A stretch of DNA of 64,000 bases, from the NCBI RefSeq assembly GCF_017829975.1, contig NZ_JAEEGA010000017.1, positions 62,001-126,000 of the forward strand. The letters are read 5' to 3'. Source of the DNA: Vagococcus allomyrinae (GTDB lineage Bacteria; Bacillota; Bacilli; Lactobacillales; Vagococcaceae). This document shows, piece by piece, positions 39,105 to 47,314 of the stretch. A program made the position numbers and the translations under genes. Every line of letters starts with the position of its first letter. Position 1 is the first letter of the stretch. The notes beneath the pieces were generated by a model, which was given only the letters and a program-made list of their open reading frames with translations, made no database searches and was not told the origin of the DNA.

Positions 39105-40085
39105 CTAGCTGTGTCCCATGATCACATGGGGAACATAGGGTTCTTCCAAAAAAGCCACATCTTCCAGACTAAGCTTAACCTCTAATGCTTTTATAGCACT
39201 AACCAAATGACTTTCTTTTGTCGCTCCAATGATTGGCGCCACAACTTGCTCCTTTTGTAGCAACCAAGCTAACGCAATTTGAACTCGTTCCACTTGATAT
39301 TTTTCTGCCAGCTCTGCCACCCGTTCCACAATAACTCGATCCTGTTCCAAGGTATTATCGTATTTGCTTTGCGCCACTTTATCAGTTTCAAATCGTTTGG
39401 TTGTTGCCGACCAGTCGCGAGTCAAGCGTCCTGAGGCCAACGGACTATAGGGTGTTACAGCGATCTGTTGGTCTTGACACAAAGGTAACATTTCTCGTTC
39501 TTCTTCGCGATACAATAAATTCAAATGATCTTGCATGGAGACAAATTTCGTCCAACCATTTTTCTCAGCTACAGCCTGAGCTTTAGCAAACTGCCAAGCA
39601 TACATTGCAGAAGCTCCGATATAACGTGCTTTGCCAGACTTGACCACTTCATGAAGGGCTTCCATTGTCTCTTCAATCGGTGTGTTGTAATCCCAACGAT
39701 GGATGATGTACAGGTCAACGTAATCCATACCTAGCCGCTCTAAACTTTGGTCGATCTCCGATAGAATCGCCTTACGAGATAAGCCTCTGCCGTTAGGTCC
39801 TTTACGCATTTCGGAAAAAACCTTGGTCGCCACAACAATTTCATCGCGATTGGCGAAATCATTTAAGGCTTTTCCTAAAATACGTTCACTCGCACCATAA
39901 GAATAGACATTTGCCGTGTCAAAGAAGTTAATTCCTAACGTCAATGCCTGCTTAATTACTCTTCTACTTTCCTCTTCTTCTAAAACCCATTCGTGAAAAC
40001 CACTATTAGGATCGCCAAATCCCATGGCTCCCAAACAAATTCGCGATACTTCCATTCCTGTATGACCAAATGTCACATATTCCAT
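39105..40085 (-). CDS. Aldo/keto reductase (YghZ/GSP69-like)
   Basis: 326 aa NADPH-dependent reductase. Catalytic Asp and Tyr are in INFFDTANVYSYGASE, Lys in EIVVATKVF, and His in DLYIIHRWD. The C-terminal cofactor region is VVAPIIGATKESHLVSA. It is of the long type, distinct from the AKR at 33401. Its ATG overlaps the stop of the upstream carboxymuconolactone decarboxylase-family gene by one base, so the two are translationally coupled. Role probably carbonyl detoxification, by inference. Confidence 0.9.
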   Translation of the reverse strand: MEYVTFGHTGMEVSRICLGAMGFGDPNSGFHEWVLEEEESRRVIKQALTLGINFFDTANVYSYGASERILGKALNDFANRDEIVVATKVFSEMRKGPNGRGLSRKAILSEIDQSLERLGMDYVDLYIIHRWDYNTPIEETMEALHEVVKSGKARYIGASAMYAWQFAKAQAVAEKNGWTKFVSMQDHLNLLYREEEREMLPLCQDQQIAVTPYSPLASGRLTRDWSATTKRFETDKVAQSKYDNTLEQDRVIVERVAELAEKYQVERVQIALAWLLQKEQVVAPIIGATKESHLVSAIKALEVKLSLEDVAFLEEPYVPHVIMGHS

Positions 40086-40843
40086 TAAATTTCCTCCTCT
40101 TTTAAAACCGCATTAAGACAATTTAAAGCTGTTAATGTTCGTGGATAACCAATAAAGGGCAACAAAACAGTTAGTGTTTCAATTAACTCTTGGGGAGCAT
40201 TGCCCACTCTGATGTTGTTAATAATATGACCTTCCAATTGCCTCTCAGCACCACCCATCGTAGCTAAAAATGTAAAAATTAGCAACTCTCGTTCTCGAAT
40301 TGTCAGCCCATTGCGACTAAAATAGTCGCCAAAGCCCGTGACGATAAACTTTGCCAAATGAACCTGATTAGCTGGCATGGTCTCAAGCATCTGATCCACC
40401 ACATCTCCAGTTACTTCTTTAACAATTTCCAAGCCTTTCTCATAACGTGTTGCTTGATTGCTTGTCGCTTGTCCTTCCAAGGGCAGACTGATTCCCTGTT
40501 CTTTCAAGACGTCATTGCTTCCATAAAGAAAATCCATCACTTTTCCTTGACCAAGATAAGGAATTGCTTGATAGACAATTTCCTTAATTTCCACTGGTGT
40601 CACGCCGACTTTCAAAGCACTGACCATCATCTGCTTAAATTCGTTGAGACTTTGCACGCCAATTAAAGCCCCTAGAATCACCTTCAGTCGCAACTTTACA
40701 GACAACTGACTATATGCCAAAACCTCATCAAAAGCAAAATTATCGAAGATCTCAACGAACTCTGGATCTGTTGTTTGCAAACTTGATGTCTCATTTGGGA
40801 ATAGTTGTTTCCGAGCTTCTTGAGCTCTTTGACTGACTGCCAT
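40085..40843 (-). CDS. Carboxymuconolactone decarboxylase/AhpD-like protein, two-domain
   Basis: 252 aa from the ATG at 40843 (GGAGGG upstream). Two CMD-type helical repeats: first LSVKLRLKVILGALIGVQSLNEF with VTPVEIKEIVYQAIPYLG, second ELLIFTFLATMGGAERQLEGHI with APQELIETLTVLLPFIGYPR. The CxxC of AhpD peroxidases is not present, so a thiol peroxidase role is unlikely. It is coupled to the aldo/keto reductase and driven by a MerR-type promoter. Confidence 0.82.
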   Translation of the reverse strand: MAVSQRAQEARKQLFPNETSSLQTTDPEFVEIFDNFAFDEVLAYSQLSVKLRLKVILGALIGVQSLNEFKQMMVSALKVGVTPVEIKEIVYQAIPYLGQGKVMDFLYGSNDVLKEQGISLPLEGQATSNQATRYEKGLEIVKEVTGDVVDQMLETMPANQVHLAKFIVTGFGDYFSRNGLTIRERELLIFTFLATMGGAERQLEGHIINNIRVGNAPQELIETLTVLLPFIGYPRTLTALNCLNAVLKEEEI

Positions 40844-40873
40844 TTTTGATCCCTCCATCCATTTTCTATCTCT

Positions 40874-40904
40874 AGCATACGCCTTGGAGTACACTCCAAG
40901 TCAA
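40874..40904 (-). promoter_or_regulatory. MerR-type promoter with a CTTGGAGT/ACTCCAAG dyad
   Basis: TTGACT (40899-40904), a 19-base spacer, TATGCT (40874-40879). The spacer carries the perfect dyad CTTGGAGT-AC-ACTCCAAG (40883-40900). This differs from the dyad of the MerR at 34269. No matching regulator gene lies beside it. Confidence 0.78.
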
Positions 40905-40912
40905 GTTTAATT

Positions 40913-41053
40913 GATATATAGTTCCCTTTAAATAATCACCCTTTACCGTTAAACTTTCAGCCAGAAAAAAGCTGAAAGTACCACTCTTGGCGGATGATTA
41001 TGCGCATTATCCAATGGAACTATATGTTTGATTATTTAACAGGATGTATATAA
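40913..41053 (-). repeat. 140-bp repeat element, copy B
   Basis: Inverted relative to copy A at 38253, with only a few differences. Same internal 9-bp hairpin and TTCC/GGAA-type ends. It lies directly upstream of the MerR-type promoter. Confidence 0.85.
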
Positions 41054-41149
41054 TCATCGAAACATTATTAGTTTATCCCTATTTCATGACTTTTGCGAGA
41101 GTTTATGACTTATTTGATGCATTACCTTTAATAAGCAGTCAACGCAAAA

Positions 41150-41209
41150 AAAGTCATCGTTTCCTAACTATTAGCTAATTCTTACCAATAGTTAGGAAAC
41201 GATGACTTT
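41150..41209 (-). terminator. Very long-stem terminator of the WxL operon
   Basis: 23-bp perfect inverted repeat (41150-41172 with 41187-41209), 14-base loop, and a T7 run on the minus strand. The stem is much longer than usual for a terminator. Confidence 0.8.
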
Positions 41210-41393
41210 ATTAATTTATCTTGATCAATGATTATTGCCTGTTAATTCTCATTATCTAGTTATGCAATCAATGCTGTTATCACCAAGAACTACAATTGCT
41301 TTTGGAGTTCCCAAACAGTTATTTCAGCTTGTTCTTGGTATTCAGTTATTCTTAAAATACAGGTATAACTATTTTTAGCAATAACAACTCCTG
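41210..41393. other. Stretch between the terminator and the last WxL-operon gene
   Basis: No gene recognised. AT-rich sequence. Confidence 0.4.
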
Positions 41394-42047
41394 TCACTTG
41401 GGCGATTCCTCTCCCAACGACTGAGTTTCTTCATTTATTATAAGCGCTTCTGGAAGATCATAATGATGCCGTAGTTCATCAATTTGCGTATTAAGAGCTT
41501 CTTCAAGGGCCAGCAATTCATTTCTTTTTGTTACCACTAACGGGACTATTTCCTTTTTGCCATTCTTGATACTGCCATCCAATAGTTGTAGCTGATTGGC
41601 CATTTCTTCCCGTTGAGTACCTGCATACAACCGAGCATCTTGGCTTAATTCCGACACTCGATTAGTTTTTTCTAAATTCTCCAAGTTCTCTTCAGGTCCA
41701 ATTGTTTTTTCTATGAGAAGCTCATCAGCTTGTTGCTTAGCTCCTAGCAAATAATACCCAATCATCTCATTAGGAGATTTGCCTAAATCCGCAGCCGATC
41801 GCAAAATATCGCAAATCTCTAAAGCCTCTGATATTTTTTTCTCGATCATTTGTTTAGTTTCATCACTTTGATAAGGTAATTTCATGGCTTTAAATGATTG
41901 ACCTAATTGATCCACTTGTTTTAATAGCAAACGGGTTACTTCTAATACACTATTGTAATTTCCCCGTAATTCCTCGTCGCCAGAGCTAACTTTATTGGAA
42001 AGCAAATAATTAGAGACCGCGCCCAGTTTTTTGTCTGTATTTTCGAT
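41394..42047 (-). CDS. Unrecognised coiled-coil protein, last gene of the WxL operon (possible ATC start)
   Basis: About 217 aa, strongly helical with heptad-like segments (residues ~25-75 and ~165-205), acidic, with no signal peptide or membrane segment. I recognise no family. The frame is open upstream of the TTG at 42005 and reaches ATC at 42047, which has a perfect AAGGAG nine bases before it (42057-42062). No ATG, GTG or TTG has such a site. So the gene probably begins at ATC, (M)ENTDKKLGAVSNYLLSNK, unless the sequence has an error. It may support export or assembly of the surface complex, by position only. Confidence 0.6.
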   Translation of the reverse strand: MENTDKKLGAVSNYLLSNKVSSGDEELRGNYNSVLEVTRLLLKQVDQLGQSFKAMKLPYQSDETKQMIEKKISEALEICDILRSAADLGKSPNEMIGYYLLGAKQQADELLIEKTIGPEENLENLEKTNRVSELSQDARLYAGTQREEMANQLQLLDGSIKNGKKEIVPLVVTKRNELLALEEALNTQIDELRHHYDLPEALIINEETQSLGEESPK

Positions 42048-42103
42048 TAGTTTTCACTCCTTAATAGGATTTATCACAATTAATTACCGTTAGAGTTGCT
42101 CAT

Positions 42104-42619
42104 TTATACTTTTGAGTATTTAAAAGCGGTTCCGATTGAAACATCACATAAAAAGGCAATTTCTCTAATCGTCTTTTTCTCTGTATTATAAAGGCGATAT
42201 ATCTTGTCAATTAACTCTGACCCAATTGTTGGCCGTCCCACTACAATCCCTTTTTCTTGTGCTTTACGAATTGACACAACCGTTCTTTTTTTGATAATCG
42301 TTTCTTCCAAAAGAGCCAAATGATAAATCTCAAAAAAATACTCGTCATCTGATAACAAATTTGACTGATCTTTTTGAATAAAATGCAAAATCTTGTCATG
42401 CTCTGCTACCACTTTTAAACTAGGTAATAACTGGACTAATTGTAAACCAATAGCCTCTACGGAGGGAATCATGATGTCATCTGCTAGATGCTCTCTGATC
42501 ACCAAATTAAAGTCATTTGTCGAAACTTTATCAAAGGGCAATACGATCACCTCATCACATCCCACAAGTAGCTCAAGACTGTCTTCCCCATAGCCTTCAC
42601 TAATAATTCCGATTTTCAT
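42104..42619 (-). CDS. Degenerate serine-recombinase homologue, probably a DNA-binding regulator
   Basis: 171 aa. The C-terminal third matches resolvases: VSIRKAQEKGIVVGRPTIGSELIDKIY then the HTH TIREIAFLCDVSIGTAFKY. The N-terminal domain starts MKIGIISEGYG, where active resolvases have GYARVST. The catalytic Ser position is Gly in an ungapped comparison, and the DRLxR arginine motif is absent. It therefore should not cut DNA but could bind it. It sits inside the WxL operon between the signal peptidase-like gene and the coiled-coil gene. A similar, less degenerate protein (51503) lies at the other end. Confidence 0.72.
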   Translation of the reverse strand: MKIGIISEGYGEDSLELLVGCDEVIVLPFDKVSTNDFNLVIREHLADDIMIPSVEAIGLQLVQLLPSLKVVAEHDKILHFIQKDQSNLLSDDEYFFEIYHLALLEETIIKKRTVVSIRKAQEKGIVVGRPTIGSELIDKIYRLYNTEKKTIREIAFLCDVSIGTAFKYSKV

Positions 42620-42651
42620 TTTCTTTCCATCCCTTTCCAGATCTTTATTTC

Positions 42652-43326
42652 TTAAAATCGTTCTGCCGCTTCCAATGGAAAAAGTCGGAGGACAACTTTC
42701 CCAGCAATCTCGCTTTTCTTAATTAAGCCATAATCCCGACTATCTGTCGTATACGGCCGATTATCTCCTAACACCAGATAATGACCGTCAGGAATTTTAG
42801 CCTCTGTGACAATTTCCCCAAGCGTCACATTCGCTGTAAAGTTTTTTCCTTTCGCTTGATACTCATTAATTTTATCAACAATAAATTTTTCATCTACTGG
42901 TTGCTCATCAATCAAAAGCGTGTCATCCTGATATCGGATTTTTTCCCCTGGTAACCCAATAATTCGACGAAAACCTTCTTCAAGCCCATTGTTAAGAAGT
43001 ACCATATCAAATCGGTTAAGCTCACTTCGTCTTTGAACAACGAGCACATCTTTATTCCGCAAAGAAGGCATCATACCATATCCACTAACTTGTTTTACGG
43101 AATAAAATAAGGTCGTCCCCCCCATAAGCAACAATAGAATCCCACTTAACACCAGTGCGAATAACTTAATCTCGCCCCAAAAGGGCAAAACAAGCTTTTT
43201 CTTGGGCTGCTTTTTTGTTCGGTGATGGGTCTTTTTTTTTAGTTTACTCGGTCTTCTTTGCAATTTTTTACGCTTTTTTGTGGGTCTGTTTTTTCTGGTA
43301 TGCTTTTTCTGTCTAGTTTTTTTCAA
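42652..43326 (-). CDS. Signal peptidase I homologue lacking the catalytic Ser and Lys
   Basis: 224 aa. A highly basic N-terminus of ~45 residues precedes a single membrane anchor (about 52-75). Box B reads VSGYGMMPSL where active enzymes have VxGxSMxPTL, so Gly84 replaces the nucleophile Ser. Box D reads FRRIIGLPGEKI where the general base is Lys (KRxIGLPGD), so Arg120 replaces Lys. The later box GDNRPYTTDSRDYG is intact. It is probably a non-catalytic homologue, like SipA-type pilus chaperones of streptococci, and may assist WxL or LPXTG protein assembly. Starts at TTG. Confidence 0.85.
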   Translation of the reverse strand: MKKTRQKKHTRKNRPTKKRKKLQRRPSKLKKKTHHRTKKQPKKKLVLPFWGEIKLFALVLSGILLLLMGGTTLFYSVKQVSGYGMMPSLRNKDVLVVQRRSELNRFDMVLLNNGLEEGFRRIIGLPGEKIRYQDDTLLIDEQPVDEKFIVDKINEYQAKGKNFTANVTLGEIVTEAKIPDGHYLVLGDNRPYTTDSRDYGLIKKSEIAGKVVLRLFPLEAAERF

Positions 43327-43414
43327 ACAATCAGATCCTGTTTCCTTTATAATGATCGCCTTACTTTGAGACGCTTAATAGACGAACTGTTCCATCGGGG
43401 TTCATCTCTACTTA

Positions 43415-44083
43415 TTATTTTTCTGACTGTAACGCTGATTCATCCACTTTAAAGAACTTAAAAGCCTGCCTTTGATGGCCAGTTGTTTTCTCAATATCTG
43501 TCAATGACTCTGCGATTACGTCAGGATCGGTATACAATTGCGTTGCGCGACGACTAATGTTAATCCCTAATTCAGACATCGAAGAATAGTAACGATTTAA
43601 AGCCCTTTGCCCTTCAATGGTATTTAAAGTATTGGCTTTTTTCACACTATAACCTGCCAAAGATGTCACAATAAACGTGATGGTTTGTTTACTTTTGGCT
43701 TCATCTGTTTCCCCTGACTGAATGGCCTCCAATTCTTGTTGCAAATCTCGCAAATAGTAGAAACCATCGGTAATGTTTTGCGTGTCCTCAACCGATAAAT
43801 TAGTTGATTGGTAATACGTGATATAATATGAACCACCAGCAAAACTCACGGCCAACAACAAAAAGATAATAATATTACGGCGTGCTTTTTTTCGCTTAAC
43901 TTTCATTTTATCTAGCTCATTGGCTAATTTTTTCTTTTTACGTTTATTTTTCGTTTTAATCGGCTGAGCTTTTTTTATGCCTTTACCTTGAGAAATAAAG
44001 GAGGCTATAAAATAGAGGATAAAAATTAGTGAGATAATCGCCAATGATATCCCGACCATAAAGGCCCACTGTAAAATTTCCAT
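43415..44083 (-). CDS. Two-TM membrane protein of the WxL cluster, function unknown
   Basis: 222 aa. First membrane segment at residues ~5-30, a very Lys/Arg-rich cytoplasmic loop (~35-70, QPIKTKNKRKKKKLANEL), second membrane segment (~72-90), then an extracellular helical domain of ~130 residues. I know no named domain. Position between the DUF916 gene and the signal peptidase-like gene suggests a structural or anchoring role in the surface complex. Confidence 0.65.
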   Translation of the reverse strand: MEILQWAFMVGISLAIISLIFILYFIASFISQGKGIKKAQPIKTKNKRKKKKLANELDKMKVKRKKARRNIIIFLLLAVSFAGGSYYITYYQSTNLSVEDTQNITDGFYYLRDLQQELEAIQSGETDEAKSKQTITFIVTSLAGYSVKKANTLNTIEGQRALNRYYSSMSELGINISRRATQLYTDPDVIAESLTDIEKTTGHQRQAFKFFKVDESALQSEK

Positions 44084-44099
44084 TATTATCTACTCCTAT

Positions 44100-45209
44100 T
44101 TATCTCTTCTTGCCAGACGACTTTCTACTTGAAAATTTTGCTTCAGATTTGCCATTGGCTTTCTTTTGGCCTTTTTGCACCATTCTGACACTCACAAAGA
44201 TAACAATCACGACAACTAATATTCCGCCAACAATTAATGCCACCATTTTCCAGTCCAACCCACGATCTTGGACAAGTCCAACATCTCGCTTATTATATTT
44301 ATCAGCTTCTTCTTTGGTAATCTTAAAATCAAGTTTTTTTTCCCATTTCTGATCATCAATTGTTGCCAGTACATTGGCAGTGTAATCCCCCGGAATCATC
44401 TGTTCCCCGTTCATCGACACGAAGAAGTCCATTTGTGAATTAGGGGCAATTGACATCCCCGTTTGTTTACGTTCATATAAAACCTCTTGAGCGCCTTTTT
44501 TCATGATTTGCGTTTCGATCGCCAGTTTATTAGTCACTAAAAAGGGTTGGATGTTTGACAAATTAATGACTACGGAATTACGAAAATTTCGTTGTGAGCC
44601 TGACGCTTTATTTATCTGAATTTCTGGTGGAACATCGGCTTCGTTATTTTTTAGCACCATTGCTACTACATAAGAATACTCATTTTTGACCGTTGCTCCT
44701 TGTGCCACCTCACCGGTCTCCTGATTGGCTTTCCGCATTTGAATACCGCCTAAAACTACTCCTTCAAATGAGGTTGCCGGCATTTTAATCGTCAGTTCTA
44801 AATTCTTAACTTCGCCACCAGCTAGTTCCACTGATTCTGGCCCACTGACTATTTCTTCAAAAGGAAATTTTAATGATGCATCATTTTCAATTTCTGTCAC
44901 ACCATATTCAATCACCCCATTAGGATTAGTTTTTGTGCCATTTAACAATACATCCACAGCTATTTTTTCTTTTCCCGGATTACTTAAGGTAATATTAACC
45001 ACTTGTTCTTGTCCTGGAGACAAAACTAAATCAAAATAACCTTTATTCGTCCCTAACTGATTTTCTGGGTATTCCACTTTATAGTTAAAGCCAACAACAT
45101 TTTCAGTAGTTTCATCTGCAAGAACTCTCCCTGGGAAGAATAACCCCACTATCATTATTCCCGCCATGCTCACTACTACCATTAATCGTTTCATTGCCTG
45201 TGTAATCAT
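44100..45209 (-). CDS. DUF916/DUF3324 cell-surface protein (WxL-interacting type)
   Basis: 369 aa. Signal peptide at 1-31 (ends VLADE), then the DUF916 region (FNYKVEYPENQLGTNKGYFDL, LSPGQEQVVNITLSN) and the DUF3324 region (EIQINKASGSQRNFRN, PNSQMDFFVSMNGEQMIPGDYTA). A C-terminal membrane segment (~322-345) is followed by a basic tail. Proteins of this architecture bind WxL proteins and peptidoglycan in enterococci. It lies behind a hairpin that may reduce its expression relative to the WxL gene before it. Confidence 0.92.
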   Translation of the reverse strand: MITQAMKRLMVVVSMAGIMIVGLFFPGRVLADETTENVVGFNYKVEYPENQLGTNKGYFDLVLSPGQEQVVNITLSNPGKEKIAVDVLLNGTKTNPNGVIEYGVTEIENDASLKFPFEEIVSGPESVELAGGEVKNLELTIKMPATSFEGVVLGGIQMRKANQETGEVAQGATVKNEYSYVVAMVLKNNEADVPPEIQINKASGSQRNFRNSVVINLSNIQPFLVTNKLAIETQIMKKGAQEVLYERKQTGMSIAPNSQMDFFVSMNGEQMIPGDYTANVLATIDDQKWEKKLDFKITKEEADKYNKRDVGLVQDRGLDWKMVALIVGGILVVVIVIFVSVRMVQKGQKKANGKSEAKFSSRKSSGKKR

Positions 45210-45310
45210 TTCATCGTCCTCACTCTTTTTTATCTACCATCCCTTTAGGGAGTAACGCTATTTTCGGATACCCGGTTTAATTCGAACGGACCACCAAAAA
45301 AATTAGAAAA

Positions 45311-45341
45311 GTAAAGCTGATGATTGATCCATCAGCTTTAC
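45311..45341 (-). terminator. Internal terminator between a WxL gene and the DUF916 gene
   Basis: 12-bp perfect stem GTAAAGCTGATG/CATCAGCTTTAC with a 7-base loop, followed on the minus strand by TTTTCTAATTTTTTT. It probably lets the WxL gene be expressed more than the downstream genes. Confidence 0.75.
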
Positions 45342-45361
45342 AAAAATAACTCATTTAGTGA

Positions 45362-46123
45362 CTAAACACCTGGAACGTTAGAGATAGACCATTCGATAAC
45401 CGCAACGTAATCCCCACCAGCCATTGAAGAAGCTGTATTAGCAGGAATAGCTAATTGAACTGAGCTATCAGTTGTATCAGTCATGTCGCCGACTTGATCA
45501 GATGAACCATATTCAACAGCCCACATACCTTTACCCGCTTTATCAAGATTTTTAGCAGTCGCAACTGGTTTAGTTTCGCCTAATGACAATTCAAAATTGC
45601 TAACAAAATCTGGCGTCGTACCTGTTGCACCTGTTGCAGTATTTGACCAAGGATTAGCAAATGAAATAGTCGAACCATTTAATACATTCGTTCCTTGTGT
45701 AAATTGTGTTTTTAATTGAGCAGAGACAGTATAGCCATTAGCATCTGTACGTAAGTCACCAAATTGTAAAAGAGCACCACGTTTTTGAGCGCCATCAGCA
45801 TCTGTGTATGAGTTCGCTGCAGCAAAAGCCGTTACTTCTTTAGTCGCTGTTTTGACTGTGCCAAAGCTTAGTCCAGGAGCATGAGAAATTTCTAAAGGTC
45901 CCATGTCTGTATTTGGGTTTTCGATAACATCTGGTAATTCATCAACTGGTAATTTTTTATCTGGATCTTCCGGGTCAGTTAACCCATCTTCTGTGTCGAT
46001 TTTACCATTTTCAACTTTTACAGTACCGTTTGTGTCCATTGGATCCATTGGAGCTGCTGATACAACAGAACCTCCTAAAAATAGTGTTGCTAGTGCTACT
46101 GCGCATAATGATTTTGCTTTCAT
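45362..46123 (-). CDS. WxL-domain surface protein (small)
   Basis: 253 aa. Signal peptide 1-23 (VVSAAP). A Pro/Asp-rich linker (TDPEDPDKKLPVDELPD) precedes the WxL domain. The two Trp motifs read GMWAVEYG and VIEWSISNVP, so the third position is Val and Ile, not Leu. WxL domains attach non-covalently to peptidoglycan. ATG behind AGGAGG. Followed by an internal terminator, so it may be an abundant component of the complex. Confidence 0.88.
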   Translation of the reverse strand: MKAKSLCAVALATLFLGGSVVSAAPMDPMDTNGTVKVENGKIDTEDGLTDPEDPDKKLPVDELPDVIENPNTDMGPLEISHAPGLSFGTVKTATKEVTAFAAANSYTDADGAQKRGALLQFGDLRTDANGYTVSAQLKTQFTQGTNVLNGSTISFANPWSNTATGATGTTPDFVSNFELSLGETKPVATAKNLDKAGKGMWAVEYGSSDQVGDMTDTTDSSVQLAIPANTASSMAGGDYVAVIEWSISNVPGV

Positions 46124-46206
46124 TATATTATTTCCTCCTATATAGTGTTTTTTTATTATTCACAGTCATTACGACTGAAACAAACATCTTCTGTGTTCAG
46201 GTTTTT

Positions 46207-46992
46207 TTATGGCGTTGCCTGCAAAATCCATGTTAATTCTGTTTGATAGTCACCAGGTAAAATATCGGTTTTATCTGGCACTGATAAAGTGATAGCTGAA
46301 TTACTATAGGCTTGTTTATTGTACAAGCTGTCAGTTACAGCTTTACCATCTTTCCCCTTTAGAGGCGTTAAACTATTTTCCTGATTATTCTCATTGGCTT
46401 CTGAAGCACCAAATGACATTAACCAAGTGCCATTCCCAGCTCCTTTTGCGGCCGTAGCCACTTGATAGGAACTGCCAATTTCATCAACTGAGATGGTGTC
46501 TCGGAAAACAGACGGAGCGATTCCAGTCCCACCAGAATTGGCCCACCCTTTATCAAACGATAATCTAGCACCATTTAGCTCAATGCTGTCGTTATTTTTA
46601 AACTGAGTGTTTTGTTTCAATTGCAACGACCAACCAGGGGTTCCTTCTCGCAAGTCAGTGACTTGGACATACGTTCCTCTAGCAGGCGTATCGCCATAAA
46701 ACAATTGAGCCAAACTCGGATAAATTCGATTTGTTTTAGTGATCTCGGCCTCAGCAAAATTAATAGCTGAAACAAAATCAATTCTCAAATCACCTTCTGT
46801 CGAAGGACTTTCGCCTGGATCGACAGGTTTTAACGGATCTTCTGGGTCAAGGGGCTCTGTCTTATCGCTCGCCTTAACGGTGACATTTCCATTTGTGCTA
46901 AAGCCAGATGATTCAGCTGAAGCAGTTAACGGACCTAACAACGAGGCAAACATAAGTGTCGCAAAGGCGGTTAAAAGGACGTTATTTTTCAT
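46207..46992 (-). CDS. WxL-domain surface protein (small, second)
   Basis: 261 aa. Signal peptide 1-26 (LTASAES). Linker with EPLDPEDPLKPVDPG. The WxL domain has GTWLMSFG (W-L-M) and ELTWILQATP (W-I-L, canonical) at the end. Its start overlaps the preceding LPXTG gene by 11 bases, so they are coupled. AGGAGG precedes the ATG. It probably forms a complex with the large WxL protein and the DUF916 protein. Confidence 0.88.
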   Translation of the reverse strand: MKNNVLLTAFATLMFASLLGPLTASAESSGFSTNGNVTVKASDKTEPLDPEDPLKPVDPGESPSTEGDLRIDFVSAINFAEAEITKTNRIYPSLAQLFYGDTPARGTYVQVTDLREGTPGWSLQLKQNTQFKNNDSIELNGARLSFDKGWANSGGTGIAPSVFRDTISVDEIGSSYQVATAAKGAGNGTWLMSFGASEANENNQENSLTPLKGKDGKAVTDSLYNKQAYSNSAITLSVPDKTDILPGDYQTELTWILQATP

Positions 46993-47293
46993 ACCCTTTC
47001 CTCCTTTTTAACAGATAAAATAAACCGGCTGTCAAACTGATCACCCCTAAGCCAATAAGCGAGTAATTTCTAATCACTTCACCTGTTTGTGGAAGACTTG
47101 GTTTCGGTGTCGGAGTTGGTTTAGGATCAGGGGTCGGTTCGTCCTTTTTAGGTTCTTCCACTTGATAAAAAGTGATTTTACTTGTCGACGATACTTGCCC
47201 ACCATTTGATTCTACGGCCAACACATTGTTACTGACAAATCCACAAAGGAGCACGACTAAACAGAGGGTAACTCTTTTAATAGTGACTTTCAT
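46982..47293 (-). CDS. Small LPXTG surface protein of the WxL cluster
   Basis: 103 aa from the ATG at 47293 (GGAGG eight bases before). Signal peptide 1-25, short extracellular part, Pro-rich spacer EPTPDPKPTPTPKPS, sortase signal LPQTG, hydrophobic stretch and RRKGYEK tail. Sortase would anchor it covalently to peptidoglycan. Such small LPXTG proteins are regular members of WxL operons and are thought to anchor or display the complex. Overlaps the next WxL gene. Confidence 0.88.
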   Translation of the reverse strand: MKVTIKRVTLCLVVLLCGFVSNNVLAVESNGGQVSSTSKITFYQVEEPKKDEPTPDPKPTPTPKPSLPQTGEVIRNYSLIGLGVISLTAGLFYLLKRRKGYEK

Positions 47294-47314
47294 CATACAT
47301 TCCTCCGTTTTCAT

